7,409 bases of DNA from Devosia sp. (GTDB lineage Bacteria > Pseudomonadota > Alphaproteobacteria > Rhizobiales > Devosiaceae): contig JAQGKG010000481.1 of the NCBI GenBank assembly GCA_028290245.1, positions 1 through 7,409 on the forward strand. The letters are read 5' to 3'. Below the pieces are notes generated by a model. It ran no database searches. It saw only the letters and a list, made by a program, of their open reading frames with translations, and had not been told where the DNA came from. Below, piece after piece: positions 1 to 5,517 of this stretch. How positions within the stretch are numbered: the stretch's first letter is position 1; each line of letters starts with the position of its first letter. The translations under genes and the position numbers were made by a program.

Positions 1-514
1 ATCGAGCCATTGATGACCGGCGTCGGACCGGTAGAGGCCGCCATTGCGGTAACGCGGGCGCTGACGACAGGTCCCTTGCCCGCGCTTGTGGTAACGCTCG
101 GCTCGGCCGGCTCAAAAGTGCTGGAACAGTGCGGCGTGTATCAGGCGAGCAGCGCGTCCTATCGGGACATGGACGCTTCGGCGCTTGGGTTTCCCAAAGG
201 CCAAACGCCGTTCCTCGACCTGCCGCCCGTGTTGCCGCTGGTGACTTTGAACGGGTTGCCGATGGCAACATTATCGACAGGCGCTAATGTCGTTTCAGGC
301 GCTGCCTATGATGGCGTCCAGGCCGAGATGGTGGACATGGAAACCTATGCCGTGCTGCGGGCCTGCCAGACGTTCGGCGTGCCCCTGCTGGCCCTGCGTG
401 GTATTTCAGATGGCGCGGATGAACTCGGCCATGTCGACGACTGGACGCGGTATGCATATCATCGACGAGAAGCTGGCTGCGGCCGTCGACTTGATCGAGG
501 CGGCTTACGGCTGA
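1..514 (+). CDS. mtnN: 5'-methylthioadenosine/S-adenosylhomocysteine nucleosidase, 5'-partial, apparent frameshift near the 3' end
   Basis: The frame is open from base 1, so the start lies outside the window. The protein resembles the PNP_UDP_1 family, MTA/SAH nucleosidase branch, which cleaves the adenine-ribose bond of methylthioadenosine and S-adenosylhomocysteine in the cytoplasm. Visible signatures are the opening TGVGPVEAA, a glycine-rich VTLGSAGS, the YRDMDASALGFPKGQ stretch, a substrate-binding VDMET (Glu codon 340-342) and RGISDGAD with the presumed catalytic Asp at 409-411. Frame 1 matches the family up to DDWTRY (about 453). The expected tail, MHIIDEKLAAAVDLIEAAYG, continues in frame 2 and stops with TGA at 512-514. 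A two-base loss (or one-base gain) around 451-456 explains this. Without correction, frame 1 runs on to 879 as an unrelated tail antisense to the next gene. The catalytic core precedes the shift. The family is fairly certain; whether the shift is real or a sequencing error is not known. Confidence 0.78.
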
Positions 515-843
515 TTGCTCGCAGCCTTCTTGTCTCGACGCGCGCGGCTCCAGGTGCTCCATTTGCGAGTGCCTCGGACAATCGCGGTGTTGACCGGGCC
601 TTGCAGGAAGACAAGGTCGAGGGCCAGCAGCAGCAAGCCCAGGGGCAGCATCCAGATGCCAAGCACGGGCAGGAAGCTGAAAATGCCGCCAAAAACCAGG
701 AGGATCCCGAGCGGGATGCGGATCAGCCGCGCTCCCGGCCGGCGGATGCGTTCCAGCAAGCGTGCAGCTGCCGTGGGAACACGCTTCTGCAAGCGGTCGA
801 ACTGACGGTTGAGGCGGGCGCGGCTCTTGGTTGCCATAGTCAT
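505..843 (-). CDS. small two-helix integral membrane protein, function unknown
   Basis: The 112-residue product has a basic, probably cytoplasmic N-terminus (residues 1-42, many Arg/Lys). Two closely spaced hydrophobic segments follow (about 43-62 and 64-80), joined through FLPVLGIWMLPLGL, and then a basic tail. The turn recalls the PGPGW-type transmembrane family (GxxLLxxGxxxxxLPxxGxxxxxxGL), but the PGPGW motif itself is absent, so the link is tentative. The ATG at 841-843 is preceded by AGAGGGG four to five bases upstream. A second ATG at 835-837 would give 110 residues with spacing of about ten bases. An in-frame start at 885 has no comparable ribosome site. The stop (TAA, 505-507) lies inside the end of the convergent nucleosidase gene. 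No function can be assigned. Confidence 0.72.
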   Translation of the reverse strand: MTMATKSRARLNRQFDRLQKRVPTAAARLLERIRRPGARLIRIPLGILLVFGGIFSFLPVLGIWMLPLGLLLLALDLVFLQGPVNTAIVRGTRKWSTWSRARRDKKAASNQP

Positions 844-1021
844 GTCCCCTCTGGCGATGATCCGCACTGCATTTGGTAAGACCATAGCGTCAATCCAAGG
901 GCAGCGCGGTCACTTTTTCGCGGCAGCTCGCCCTGAATGCAGGCCTTCAATGCGCTGGTTTTCGGAACTTACAAGCGCCAGCCCGAGTTGAGCCATCATT
1001 CACATCATTCGGAGCGTCAAC
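844..1021. other. divergent intergenic spacer
   Basis: This 178-base region separates the minus-strand membrane protein from the plus-strand DUF883 gene and must hold the start signals of both. On the plus strand it contains an EcfG-like promoter candidate (964-989) and a short direct repeat CATCATTC at 994-1001 and 1003-1010 just before the ribosome site. On the minus strand I found only an isolated TTGACG without a convincing -10 partner. No open frame here has family resemblance. Confidence 0.6.
964..989 (+). promoter_or_regulatory. candidate EcfG-type (general stress response) promoter
   Basis: The sequence reads GGAAC (964-968), 17 bases, then AGTT (986-989). The alphaproteobacterial EcfG sigma factor consensus is GGAAC, 16-17 bases, CGTT, so the -35 is exact and the -10 matches three of four. 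It sits 32 bases ahead of the DUF883 start codon, which fits a short leader. It is the only such match in this spacer. The assignment rests on pattern matching alone. Confidence 0.4.
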
Positions 1022-1354
1022 ATGGCCATCTCGGCGAAACGTACAATCAGGGCTGCCCGCAAGGACGGCGAGGACATCACCGAAGCGCTGCTCGACCAGA
1101 TCGCAGTGCTGCGCCGGGAAATTGCCGAAATCAGCGACGCTGTGAATGACTATAGCGGCCATGCCTTCAGCGACGTTCAGCACAATGCCCTCGCGCTGGC
1201 CAAGGAAGTGCGTCATCAAGGCTCGATCGCCCTGCGTCAGGCTAACAAGCAGGCCCAGGTAGCCAGCAAGGCCGTGCAGGAAAATCCTATCCCGGTGATC
1301 GCCGTCCTCGGCACCATCGCACTTCTGTCGGCGCTGCTGTTCACCCGCGACTAA
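1022..1354 (+). CDS. DUF883 (ElaB/YqjD-like) C-tail-anchored membrane protein
   Basis: The 110-residue product has a basic start, a long helical region with coiled-coil character (about residues 15-85) and one C-terminal transmembrane segment (about 90-107). The helix is preceded by the ENP motif at 87-89 and followed by the short tail TRD. This is the layout of the ElaB/YqjD/DUF883 family. In E. coli, members sit in the inner membrane with the N-terminal part in the cytoplasm, bind ribosomes and are induced in stationary phase. The usual glycine-rich C-terminal helix ending in RR is less pronounced here, so it is a divergent member. The ATG at 1022 has CGGAG about eight bases upstream. An EcfG-like promoter candidate lies just ahead, which would suit stress induction. 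Confidence 0.75.
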   Translation: MAISAKRTIRAARKDGEDITEALLDQIAVLRREIAEISDAVNDYSGHAFSDVQHNALALAKEVRHQGSIALRQANKQAQVASKAVQENPIPVIAVLGTIALLSALLFTRD

Positions 1355-1363
1355 AATTCATGT

Positions 1364-1389
1364 TTCGCTAACCCTTCGGGTGAAGCGAG
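1364..1389 (+). other. stem-loop after the DUF883 stop codon
   Basis: TCGCT (1365-1369) pairs with AGCGA (1384-1388), and inside it ACCC pairs with GGGT around a three-base TTC loop, with a small asymmetric internal loop between them. It begins about ten bases after the stop. No run of T follows, so it is not a classical intrinsic terminator; it may stabilise the 3' end or be a weak termination site. Confidence 0.35.
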
Positions 1390-1421
1390 CCTTAAGCCTA
1401 TTGGGGCATTTCTAGTCAAAC

Positions 1422-1435
1422 TTGCACAATTGCAA
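1422..1435. promoter_or_regulatory. inverted repeat TTGCA-N4-TGCAA upstream of the wall hydrolase gene
   Basis: A perfect 5-bp inverted repeat lies 17 bases before the start codon at 1453, in the leader or core promoter. It overlaps CACAAT, which could be a -10 paired with TTGGGG at 1401-1406, though that promoter match is weak. A repressor operator is possible but short palindromes like this also occur by chance. Confidence 0.25.
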
Positions 1436-1452
1436 CAGACTGGAGATGCCCC

Positions 1453-1929
1453 ATGGCTCTTTCCAAATACATTCTGCGTATCGCTGCACTAGCCGTCGTC
1501 GCGACGAGCATGGGCGGCTGCAGTTTCCTCGGCATCAATTTCGGCATGGCGCAGCTCAGCGAAAAAGAATGCCTGATGCGCGCACTGTATTTTGAATCCA
1601 ACCGCTCAAGCTCCGAAGGCATGCTGGCCGTCGGCACGGTTGTGATGAACCGTCTCTATGATGGCCGCTATCCCCGGTCTGTCTGCGGCGTCGTGGGCCA
1701 GAAGAACCAGTTTGCCCAAGGTGTGCTCACCAAGAGAATGACCGATAGCGGCGCTGTGCTGGCCTCGCAAATGGCCGATCAGGTGTTGCGCGGCGCGCGT
1801 CATCCAGGCGTTGGTAATGCCCAGCACTTCCACACGGCCGGACTGCGCTTCCCCTACAACAATATGTATTACGTCCTTGAAGCGGGCGGCAACGAGTTCT
1901 ACGAAAAGCGCAAACCCGGCACGTTCTGA
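1453..1929 (+). CDS. SleB-family cell wall hydrolase, predicted lipoprotein
   Basis: The 158-residue product starts with a lipoprotein-type signal: basic Lys5/Arg9, a hydrophobic stretch and the lipobox-like MGGC with Cys23. It should therefore be lipid-anchored on the periplasmic side. The rest matches the Hydrolase_2 (SleB) peptidoglycan hydrolase domain. ALYFES with Glu48, followed by EGMLAVGTVVMNRL (Glu55), corresponds to the family's A-x-Y-F-E...E-G-x-x-A-V-x-x-V-x-x-N-R signature, and Glu48 is the likely catalytic acid. RYPRSVCGVV and the later GNAQHFHTAG with HFH at 125-127 are further family landmarks. The family usually acts as a lytic transglycosylase or glucosaminidase on glycan strands. 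No LysM or SPOR domain is present, so it is a minimal single-domain enzyme. The ATG at 1453 has GGAG about eight bases upstream. It is probably transcribed alone. Confidence 0.85.
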   Translation: MALSKYILRIAALAVVATSMGGCSFLGINFGMAQLSEKECLMRALYFESNRSSSEGMLAVGTVVMNRLYDGRYPRSVCGVVGQKNQFAQGVLTKRMTDSGAVLASQMADQVLRGARHPGVGNAQHFHTAGLRFPYNNMYYVLEAGGNEFYEKRKPGTF

Positions 1930-1992
1930 GCCGGGCTGGCTGCTTGGCCAAGATCGCGCTGGTCGGCCCGTGCATGGGCGGTCTGGTTTAGT
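1930..1992. other. convergent intergenic spacer with short palindrome
   Basis: These 63 bases separate the convergent stops of the wall hydrolase and DUF2076 genes. A perfect 10-bp palindrome CTTGGCCAAG occupies 1943-1952. I see no GC-rich stem followed by T residues on either strand, so no clear intrinsic terminator is present. Confidence 0.4.
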
Positions 1993-2568
1993 TCAGAAAT
2001 CGCCGCCCACATCGAAATCACCGCCGCCCATGTCATCGCCACCGATGTCGTCGCCACCGGTATCGATATCTTGTTCGTCAGGCGGCGTGCCCTCATCGAG
2101 AGGCGTGACTTCGTCGGCTTGAGCGCCACCTGTGAACATGCTCGCGATGGCGCTGCCGAGTAGAACTCCGCCGGTGATGCCGAGCGCCGTCTGCGCTGCA
2201 CCAGCGAGGAAACCGCCGCCGCCAGCACTGCGCCTGTCACCATAGTCCTGCTGCTGGCGATCCCAAGGACCGCGGGTACGGGCTGTTTGGGGCTGCTGCG
2301 GCTGCTGACCATTGAACAGGCCACCCAGGAAGCCGCCGGACGGGCGCTGGCTGGCTTCGAGTTGTTCGATGCGTTCCTGTGCCTGCCGCAGCGCCTGTTC
2401 CTGGATCAGAATGGTTTGCGCCATGTAATAGGGCGCGGGCGGATAGTCGCGCAGCCGCTGCTGGATCAGCGCTTCGGCGTCTGAGTCGCGTGGCGCGCTT
2501 TTGCGGGCTACGTCCTCTATGCGGTCAAACAGGCCGTCGATGGCCTGCTGGTCTTGGCTACTCGGCAT
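1993..2568 (-). CDS. DUF2076 domain protein with Gly/Asp-rich tail
   Basis: The 191-residue product opens with the DUF2076 helical region (about residues 5-72), including the recognisable DYPPAPYYMAQTILIQEQAL at 41-60. A Gln/Arg/Gly-rich linker (75-115) follows, then a Gly/Ala-rich hydrophobic stretch (119-145) that may span or associate with the membrane. The tail (150-191) is very acidic, with repeats of the type GGDD and GGDF, and ends in GGDF. The DNA for the tail repeats with a roughly 15-base period around 2000-2065. DUF2076 proteins have been labelled periplasmic ligand-binding sensor proteins, but I see no signal peptide and do not rely on that name. The ATG at 2566-2568 has AGGGAG seven bases upstream; an in-frame start at 2604 lacks such a site. 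The gene follows the FlhB-like gene by 109 bases, across a hairpin. Confidence 0.8.
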   Translation of the reverse strand: MPSSQDQQAIDGLFDRIEDVARKSAPRDSDAEALIQQRLRDYPPAPYYMAQTILIQEQALRQAQERIEQLEASQRPSGGFLGGLFNGQQPQQPQTARTRGPWDRQQQDYGDRRSAGGGGFLAGAAQTALGITGGVLLGSAIASMFTGGAQADEVTPLDEGTPPDEQDIDTGGDDIGGDDMGGGDFDVGGDF

Positions 2569-2626
2569 GGTCTCACTCCCTGGGCGACTGGTCATGATCA
2601 ACAAGTGGGAAGGGATGCCGATCGTT

Positions 2627-2647
2627 GCAATGCCGATGAGGCATTGC
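2627..2647. repeat. perfect 8-bp hairpin between the FlhB-like and DUF2076 genes
   Basis: GCAATGCC (2627-2634) and GGCATTGC (2640-2647) are exact reverse complements around a five-base loop. On the minus strand it lies 30 bases beyond the FlhB-like stop and about 60 bases before the DUF2076 start. No T run follows on that strand, so it could be a factor-dependent terminator, an mRNA 3'-end stabiliser or an operator, not a textbook terminator. Confidence 0.55.
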
Positions 2648-2677
2648 GCAGCCCTGCCCCCAGCAGGCCACGCTGGT

Positions 2678-2950
2678 CTACTTGTTACCGTTCACCCGCA
2701 GCACGTAGCCGATGACAATGGCTACGGCCTCGTACAACTCCAGCGGAATGGTGTCGTCGATCTCGACGCCGGACAATGCTTGGGCGAGCACCGGGTTGGC
2801 TTCGATGATGATGCCGTTTTCCTCCGCCAGCGCGACGATGCGGTCGGCCATCAATCCACGGCCCTTGGCGATGATCTTGGGGGCCTCACGGCTGCCCTTC
2901 TCGTATTGCAGGGCGATGGCCAAGGCGCGCGGCTTGATCTCGTCGCTCAC
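2678..2950 (-). CDS. stand-alone FlhB C-terminal-domain protein (EscU/YscU/FlhB export-switch family) lacking NPTH
   Basis: The 90-residue product aligns by eye with the cytoplasmic C-terminal domain of FlhB/YscU (PF01312). ALAIALQYE, EAPKIIAKGRGLMADRIVALAEENGI, NPVLAQAL, IPLELYEAVAIVIGYVL follow the family order. In FlhB this domain sets export substrate specificity and is cleaved at N-PTH; the equivalent site here is KPRA (residues 6-9), so autocleavage is not expected. The four transmembrane helices of full FlhB are missing and the start codon leaves no room for them. Similar free domains are known, such as YlqH of Bacillus and FlhX of Helicobacter. The start is GTG at 2948-2950, overlapping the TGA of the FliK-like gene as GTGA. 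No strong ribosome site precedes it, so translational coupling is likely. It probably works with the FliK-like protein. Confidence 0.85.
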   Translation of the reverse strand: MSDEIKPRALAIALQYEKGSREAPKIIAKGRGLMADRIVALAEENGIIIEANPVLAQALSGVEIDDTIPLELYEAVAIVIGYVLRVNGNK

Positions 2951-4557
2951 GAGCGCGAATCGACGAAATGGCCAGAAGGCGCGGGGGCAGCTGGCGGTTC
3001 GCCGCTGCGGACGATGACTGCGCCGAGCTTGAGGTGGGCGGCGTCGAGGGCTTCTCGGAGCAGCAACACTTCTTCGTTCAGCGCAGCCGAGGCATCCGGC
3101 TCGCTGGCCCAGAGCATGACGCCGGTGGTGCCGGCGCGGAGCGACACCTGGGCGCCGACTTCGCCCATGTTGGGCAGGTTGATGGCAAAGCGCATCTGCC
3201 AGCCGCGTTCGCTCACGGAGTGGGTTTCGCTGTGCTGGTCGCGATGAATCTGGAACTGCATCAGCGTCTGGTGCTGGCCGATCAGCACAGGCAAATCCAT
3301 GCTCCAGTCAGCGGTTTTCACCGCAGGGTCGGGTAGCGATGCGTGCTGATGCAGGCGCGTCCGGGCCAGCGCAGACTCGGTGCGCTCCAACAGATGCTTG
3401 CCGATTTCTTCTGGCGGCGCGTCGGCATCGATGGGCGCTGCATCGCCCCCGCGTGCGCGGGGGACAATGCCCTTTAGTGGCGGCGCAACTTGGACTACTG
3501 CAGCCATCGGCGCCTGCTGGCCGAGCCAAGTGGTTAAAGTCTGGCGCAAGGTCAGCAGGGCCGATTTCATATCGGTTTGCGGCAGCGGCGTTTGGCCTTG
3601 CGCCAGCGCCGCTTCCTGGAAGATGCCAGAACCGCGCACGGCTGACTGCAAGGCGACACCGTCGAACTTGGGTGCGTCGATGGCGATGCGGCCGGACAGC
3701 ACCTGTTGCGCGGCTTTGACCACCGGCTCGGGCAGCACGACCTTGCCGGCAAGGGTGGTCAGGGCGGTGGTGAGCGCTGTGACAGAGCCTTGCTGCGGCA
3801 CAGCTGCGTGGACCATCTGGGCCAGCGCAGCCTGTGGCGTGGTCGCGGCAGGGGTGGCGTTGCCGGAGAGCGGGTTATTGGTCGCGCCACCGGCGGGCGC
3901 CACGGCCAGCACCGGCCGAACGCTGCCGGGTGTGGTGGTTGCGGCTGCCGCTGGTTGCGGCGCTGCCGTGGCAGCATGCGCGACGGCAGCGGGATTGGGA
4001 TTAGCGGCTGATTGCGGATAGAGCGATGGCGGGGCGGCCTGTGCAGCAATCGCTGCGGGCTGTGGAGTGGCGGATGTCGGGACAGGCGCCTGGGCAACTA
4101 CTGGAGAAGCGGCAGCGGGCAAAGGAGCGCCTTGTGCAGCGGGTGCCGTCAGAAGTGGAGCGGCCGTCAGGGCAGCGACCGTCGCAGGTGCAGCAAGTGT
4201 TGGCGGCGGCGTTGCGCTAGCCTGCACCGCAGGCATTGGCATGGCGGCCTGCGGTGGTAGCGCAGCAGGCGCCGGGCTAGCTGTCGTCGCGAACTGCGCT
4301 GTCGCCGCCTGCAATGCGAGCTTCATCTGTTGGCCGGTGCCTTGCACCTGAAGCTGGATGGTCTCGCCCGCCTTGACCGCAACCGGCAACATCAAGTTCA
4401 GCAGTTGGCCGCGGATTTCGACCTGGGTGCCGCCATTTGGCATGGTGCCGATGATCTTGGCGTCGAGCATCTGGCCGGACTGCAAAGCCAGCGCCTGCAG
4501 CGTGCCGGTGCGGGCAGGCGTCACGATCGGTGGCAGTTGCGAGGGGATCGTCGTCAC
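2947..4557 (-). CDS. FliK-like protein with C-terminal hook-length-control domain
   Basis: The 536-residue product has a short globular N-terminal region (about 1-85), a long Ala/Pro/Thr/Gln-rich low-complexity linker (about 90-250) and a helical middle (255-390). The C-terminal region (about 415-515) resembles the FliK C-terminal domain: WSMDLPVLIGQHQTLMQFQIHRD, then MRFAINLPNMGEVGAQVSLRAG, then LLREALDAAHLKLGAVIV. In flagellar FliK the low-complexity part acts as a tether or ruler and the C-terminal domain contacts the FlhB cytoplasmic domain. Here the next gene is exactly such an FlhB domain, overlapping by four bases. I chose the GTG at 4555-4557 (VTTIPSQ) because GAGG lies eight bases upstream. 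Another GTG at 4585-4587 would add ten residues but has no visible ribosome site. No other flagellar gene is in the window, so a role in hook-length control is not established. Confidence 0.8.
   Translation of the reverse strand: MTTIPSQLPPIVTPARTGTLQALALQSGQMLDAKIIGTMPNGGTQVEIRGQLLNLMLPVAVKAGETIQLQVQGTGQQMKLALQAATAQFATTASPAPAALPPQAAMPMPAVQASATPPPTLAAPATVAALTAAPLLTAPAAQGAPLPAAASPVVAQAPVPTSATPQPAAIAAQAAPPSLYPQSAANPNPAAVAHAATAAPQPAAAATTTPGSVRPVLAVAPAGGATNNPLSGNATPAATTPQAALAQMVHAAVPQQGSVTALTTALTTLAGKVVLPEPVVKAAQQVLSGRIAIDAPKFDGVALQSAVRGSGIFQEAALAQGQTPLPQTDMKSALLTLRQTLTTWLGQQAPMAAVVQVAPPLKGIVPRARGGDAAPIDADAPPEEIGKHLLERTESALARTRLHQHASLPDPAVKTADWSMDLPVLIGQHQTLMQFQIHRDQHSETHSVSERGWQMRFAINLPNMGEVGAQVSLRAGTTGVMLWASEPDASAALNEEVLLLREALDAAHLKLGAVIVRSGEPPAAPAPSGHFVDSRS
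3446..3463. repeat. GC-only palindrome inside the FliK-like gene
   Basis: CCCCCGCG (3446-3453) and CGCGGGGG (3456-3463) are exact reverse complements separated by two bases. They encode part of the PRARGG segment in the helical middle region. A perfect 8-bp arm in high-GC coding DNA can arise by chance, but the stem would be very stable in mRNA. Confidence 0.4.
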
Positions 4558-4618
4558 GTTCCAAGCCTCAGCCGCGGTATGCGGCACATCACACTAGCGC
4601 AAAACCAGCATCCGATGA

Positions 4619-4635
4619 TTCCCGGCTTTTGGGAA
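4619..4635. repeat. short inverted repeat upstream of the FliK-like gene
   Basis: TTCCC (4619-4623) and GGGAA (4631-4635) flank seven bases, in the roughly 100-base spacer between the glycosyltransferase stop and the FliK-like start. It could be an operator or a weak stem after the glycosyltransferase. No T run follows on the minus strand. Evidence is limited to the symmetry. Confidence 0.25.
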
Positions 4636-4660
4636 ACTTAACGTGGTCTGAAGGCTGGGC

Positions 4661-5404
4661 TCAGTCGGGACGGATGTCGGTGTAGTCCTTAGTGGCCGGC
4701 TTGCCGCGGAAGGTGACCCAGAAGAAGTTGAGTGTGTAGGTGCCGGCAGTGCGAAACACGCCTTCCTTTTCGAGGCGGCGGCCCGAGGTCTTCATCTTGA
4801 GCTTGAAGGTCCATTTGACGCCGCCGACCTTTGACAGGCGCACCGCAACATCGGTGTCTTCGCCGAAAAACTGAATGCTGCGGTCATAGCCGCCGACATC
4901 GGCCCAAGCCTGGCGGCGGAAGATGAAATTGCCGCCCTGCACTACCGAGCCGACGCGCAGGATGTAGCGGTTGAGCACGTAGATCAGCCAGGTGAGGCCG
5001 TAGAAGGCATTCACCAGAAAACGGCTCCAGGCGCCCATGTCGTAGTAGACGTAGGGCCCGCTGAGGCAGACCAGTTTCGGGTCGCGGTTAAACTCGCTGA
5101 ACACCATATCGAGCCAGCCCTCGGGCACGATGGTGTCGCTGTCGATATTGGCGATCAGCTCAAAACCTTCGCTGGCGGCAAAGCCGGCGTCACGGGCGTT
5201 GACCAAGCCCTTCTTGGGCTCATCGACCACGCGGACGGTGGGAAAGCCGCGGGCGATCTCACCGGTGCGGTCGGTGGAGGCATTGTTGACAACGATGATC
5301 TCGGCATCGGCGCCGGAGCGCGCTATTTCTGCGACGACTGACTCCAAGCATTTGCCGATGAGCGCCTCTTCATTATACGCCGGTATGACGAACGCCAGTT
5401 TCAT
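4661..5404 (-). CDS. family 2 glycosyltransferase (GT-A fold)
   Basis: The 247-residue product has the usual GT2 order. FVIPAYNEE at 5-13 begins the nucleotide-binding fold, EIIVVNNASTDRT follows at 35-47, and NIDSDT at 86-91 holds the DxD metal/nucleotide motif (Asp88, Asp90). QGGNFIFRR spans 156-164. GEDTD at 181-185 supplies the likely catalytic base region (Glu182/Asp183). Such enzymes transfer a sugar from a nucleotide-sugar donor, often for surface polysaccharide or glycolipid. A moderately hydrophobic segment (129-149) could touch the membrane, but no C-terminal transmembrane helices are present. Donor and acceptor cannot be read from sequence. The ATG at 5402-5404 has AGAGG five bases upstream. 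An in-frame start at 5449 would place the palindromic element's arm inside the coding region and is less likely. DUF1993 lies upstream on the same strand, 113 bases away. Confidence 0.88.
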   Translation of the reverse strand: MKLAFVIPAYNEEALIGKCLESVVAEIARSGADAEIIVVNNASTDRTGEIARGFPTVRVVDEPKKGLVNARDAGFAASEGFELIANIDSDTIVPEGWLDMVFSEFNRDPKLVCLSGPYVYYDMGAWSRFLVNAFYGLTWLIYVLNRYILRVGSVVQGGNFIFRRQAWADVGGYDRSIQFFGEDTDVAVRLSKVGGVKWTFKLKMKTSGRRLEKEGVFRTAGTYTLNFFWVTFRGKPATKDYTDIRPD

Positions 5405-5437
5405 CTGTGCCTCTTGCTGGGCTGGCGGCGCTGCCGC

Positions 5438-5507
5438 AATGGGCTGCAAATAGCCGTTGCCCGTCGTAACGGCAACAGAGCGCAGCTATTTTCCCGCACA
5501 GCCCATT
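5438..5507. repeat. 70-base element of three nested inverted repeats
   Basis: The outer arms AATGGGCTG (5438-5446) and CAGCCCATT (5499-5507) are exact 9-bp complements. Inside them AAATAG (5448-5453) pairs with CTATTT (5486-5491). Inside those GTTGCC (5456-5461) pairs with GGCAAC (5471-5476) around nine bases. An alternative inner stem, GCCGTT (5453-5458) with AACGGC (5468-5473), excludes the other. Read as minus-strand RNA it starts ten bases after the DUF1993 stop and ends 33 bases before the glycosyltransferase ATG. It could be a leader structure or attenuator, an intercistronic stabiliser, or a copy of a dispersed palindromic repeat. Confidence 0.65.
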
Positions 5508-5517
5508 ACGCAAGGCG

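Noticed and set aside
515..879. Continuation of nucleosidase frame 1 to a stop at 879
   Set aside because: The added sequence has no family similarity and is fully antisense to a plausible membrane protein; the natural nucleosidase ending is in frame 2 at 514.
1364..1389. Intrinsic terminator after the DUF883 gene
   Set aside because: A stem-loop exists, but no T run follows it, so it is listed only as a stem-loop.
1943..1952. CTTGGCCAAG as a bidirectional terminator
   Set aside because: The palindrome has no loop and no flanking A or T tracts, so it does not fit a terminator.
2501..3247. 248-codon plus-strand open frame
   Set aside because: It lies antisense to the DUF2076, FlhB-like and FliK-like genes, which have recognisable domains; the frame itself has none.
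3380..4021. 213-codon plus-strand open frame
   Set aside because: Antisense to the Ala/Pro-rich FliK linker; its Ala/Gly/Ser/Cys composition is the mirror of that low-complexity DNA.
4619..4645. Possible flagellar sigma-28 promoter ahead of the FliK-like gene (TTAAGTTT on the minus strand)
   Set aside because: The first half resembles the consensus, but GCCG follows after seven bases, not eleven, and the remainder does not match. Alphaproteobacteria mostly lack FliA.
5130..5453. 107-codon plus-strand open frame
   Set aside because: Antisense to the N-terminal half of the glycosyltransferase, which carries clear GT2 motifs.
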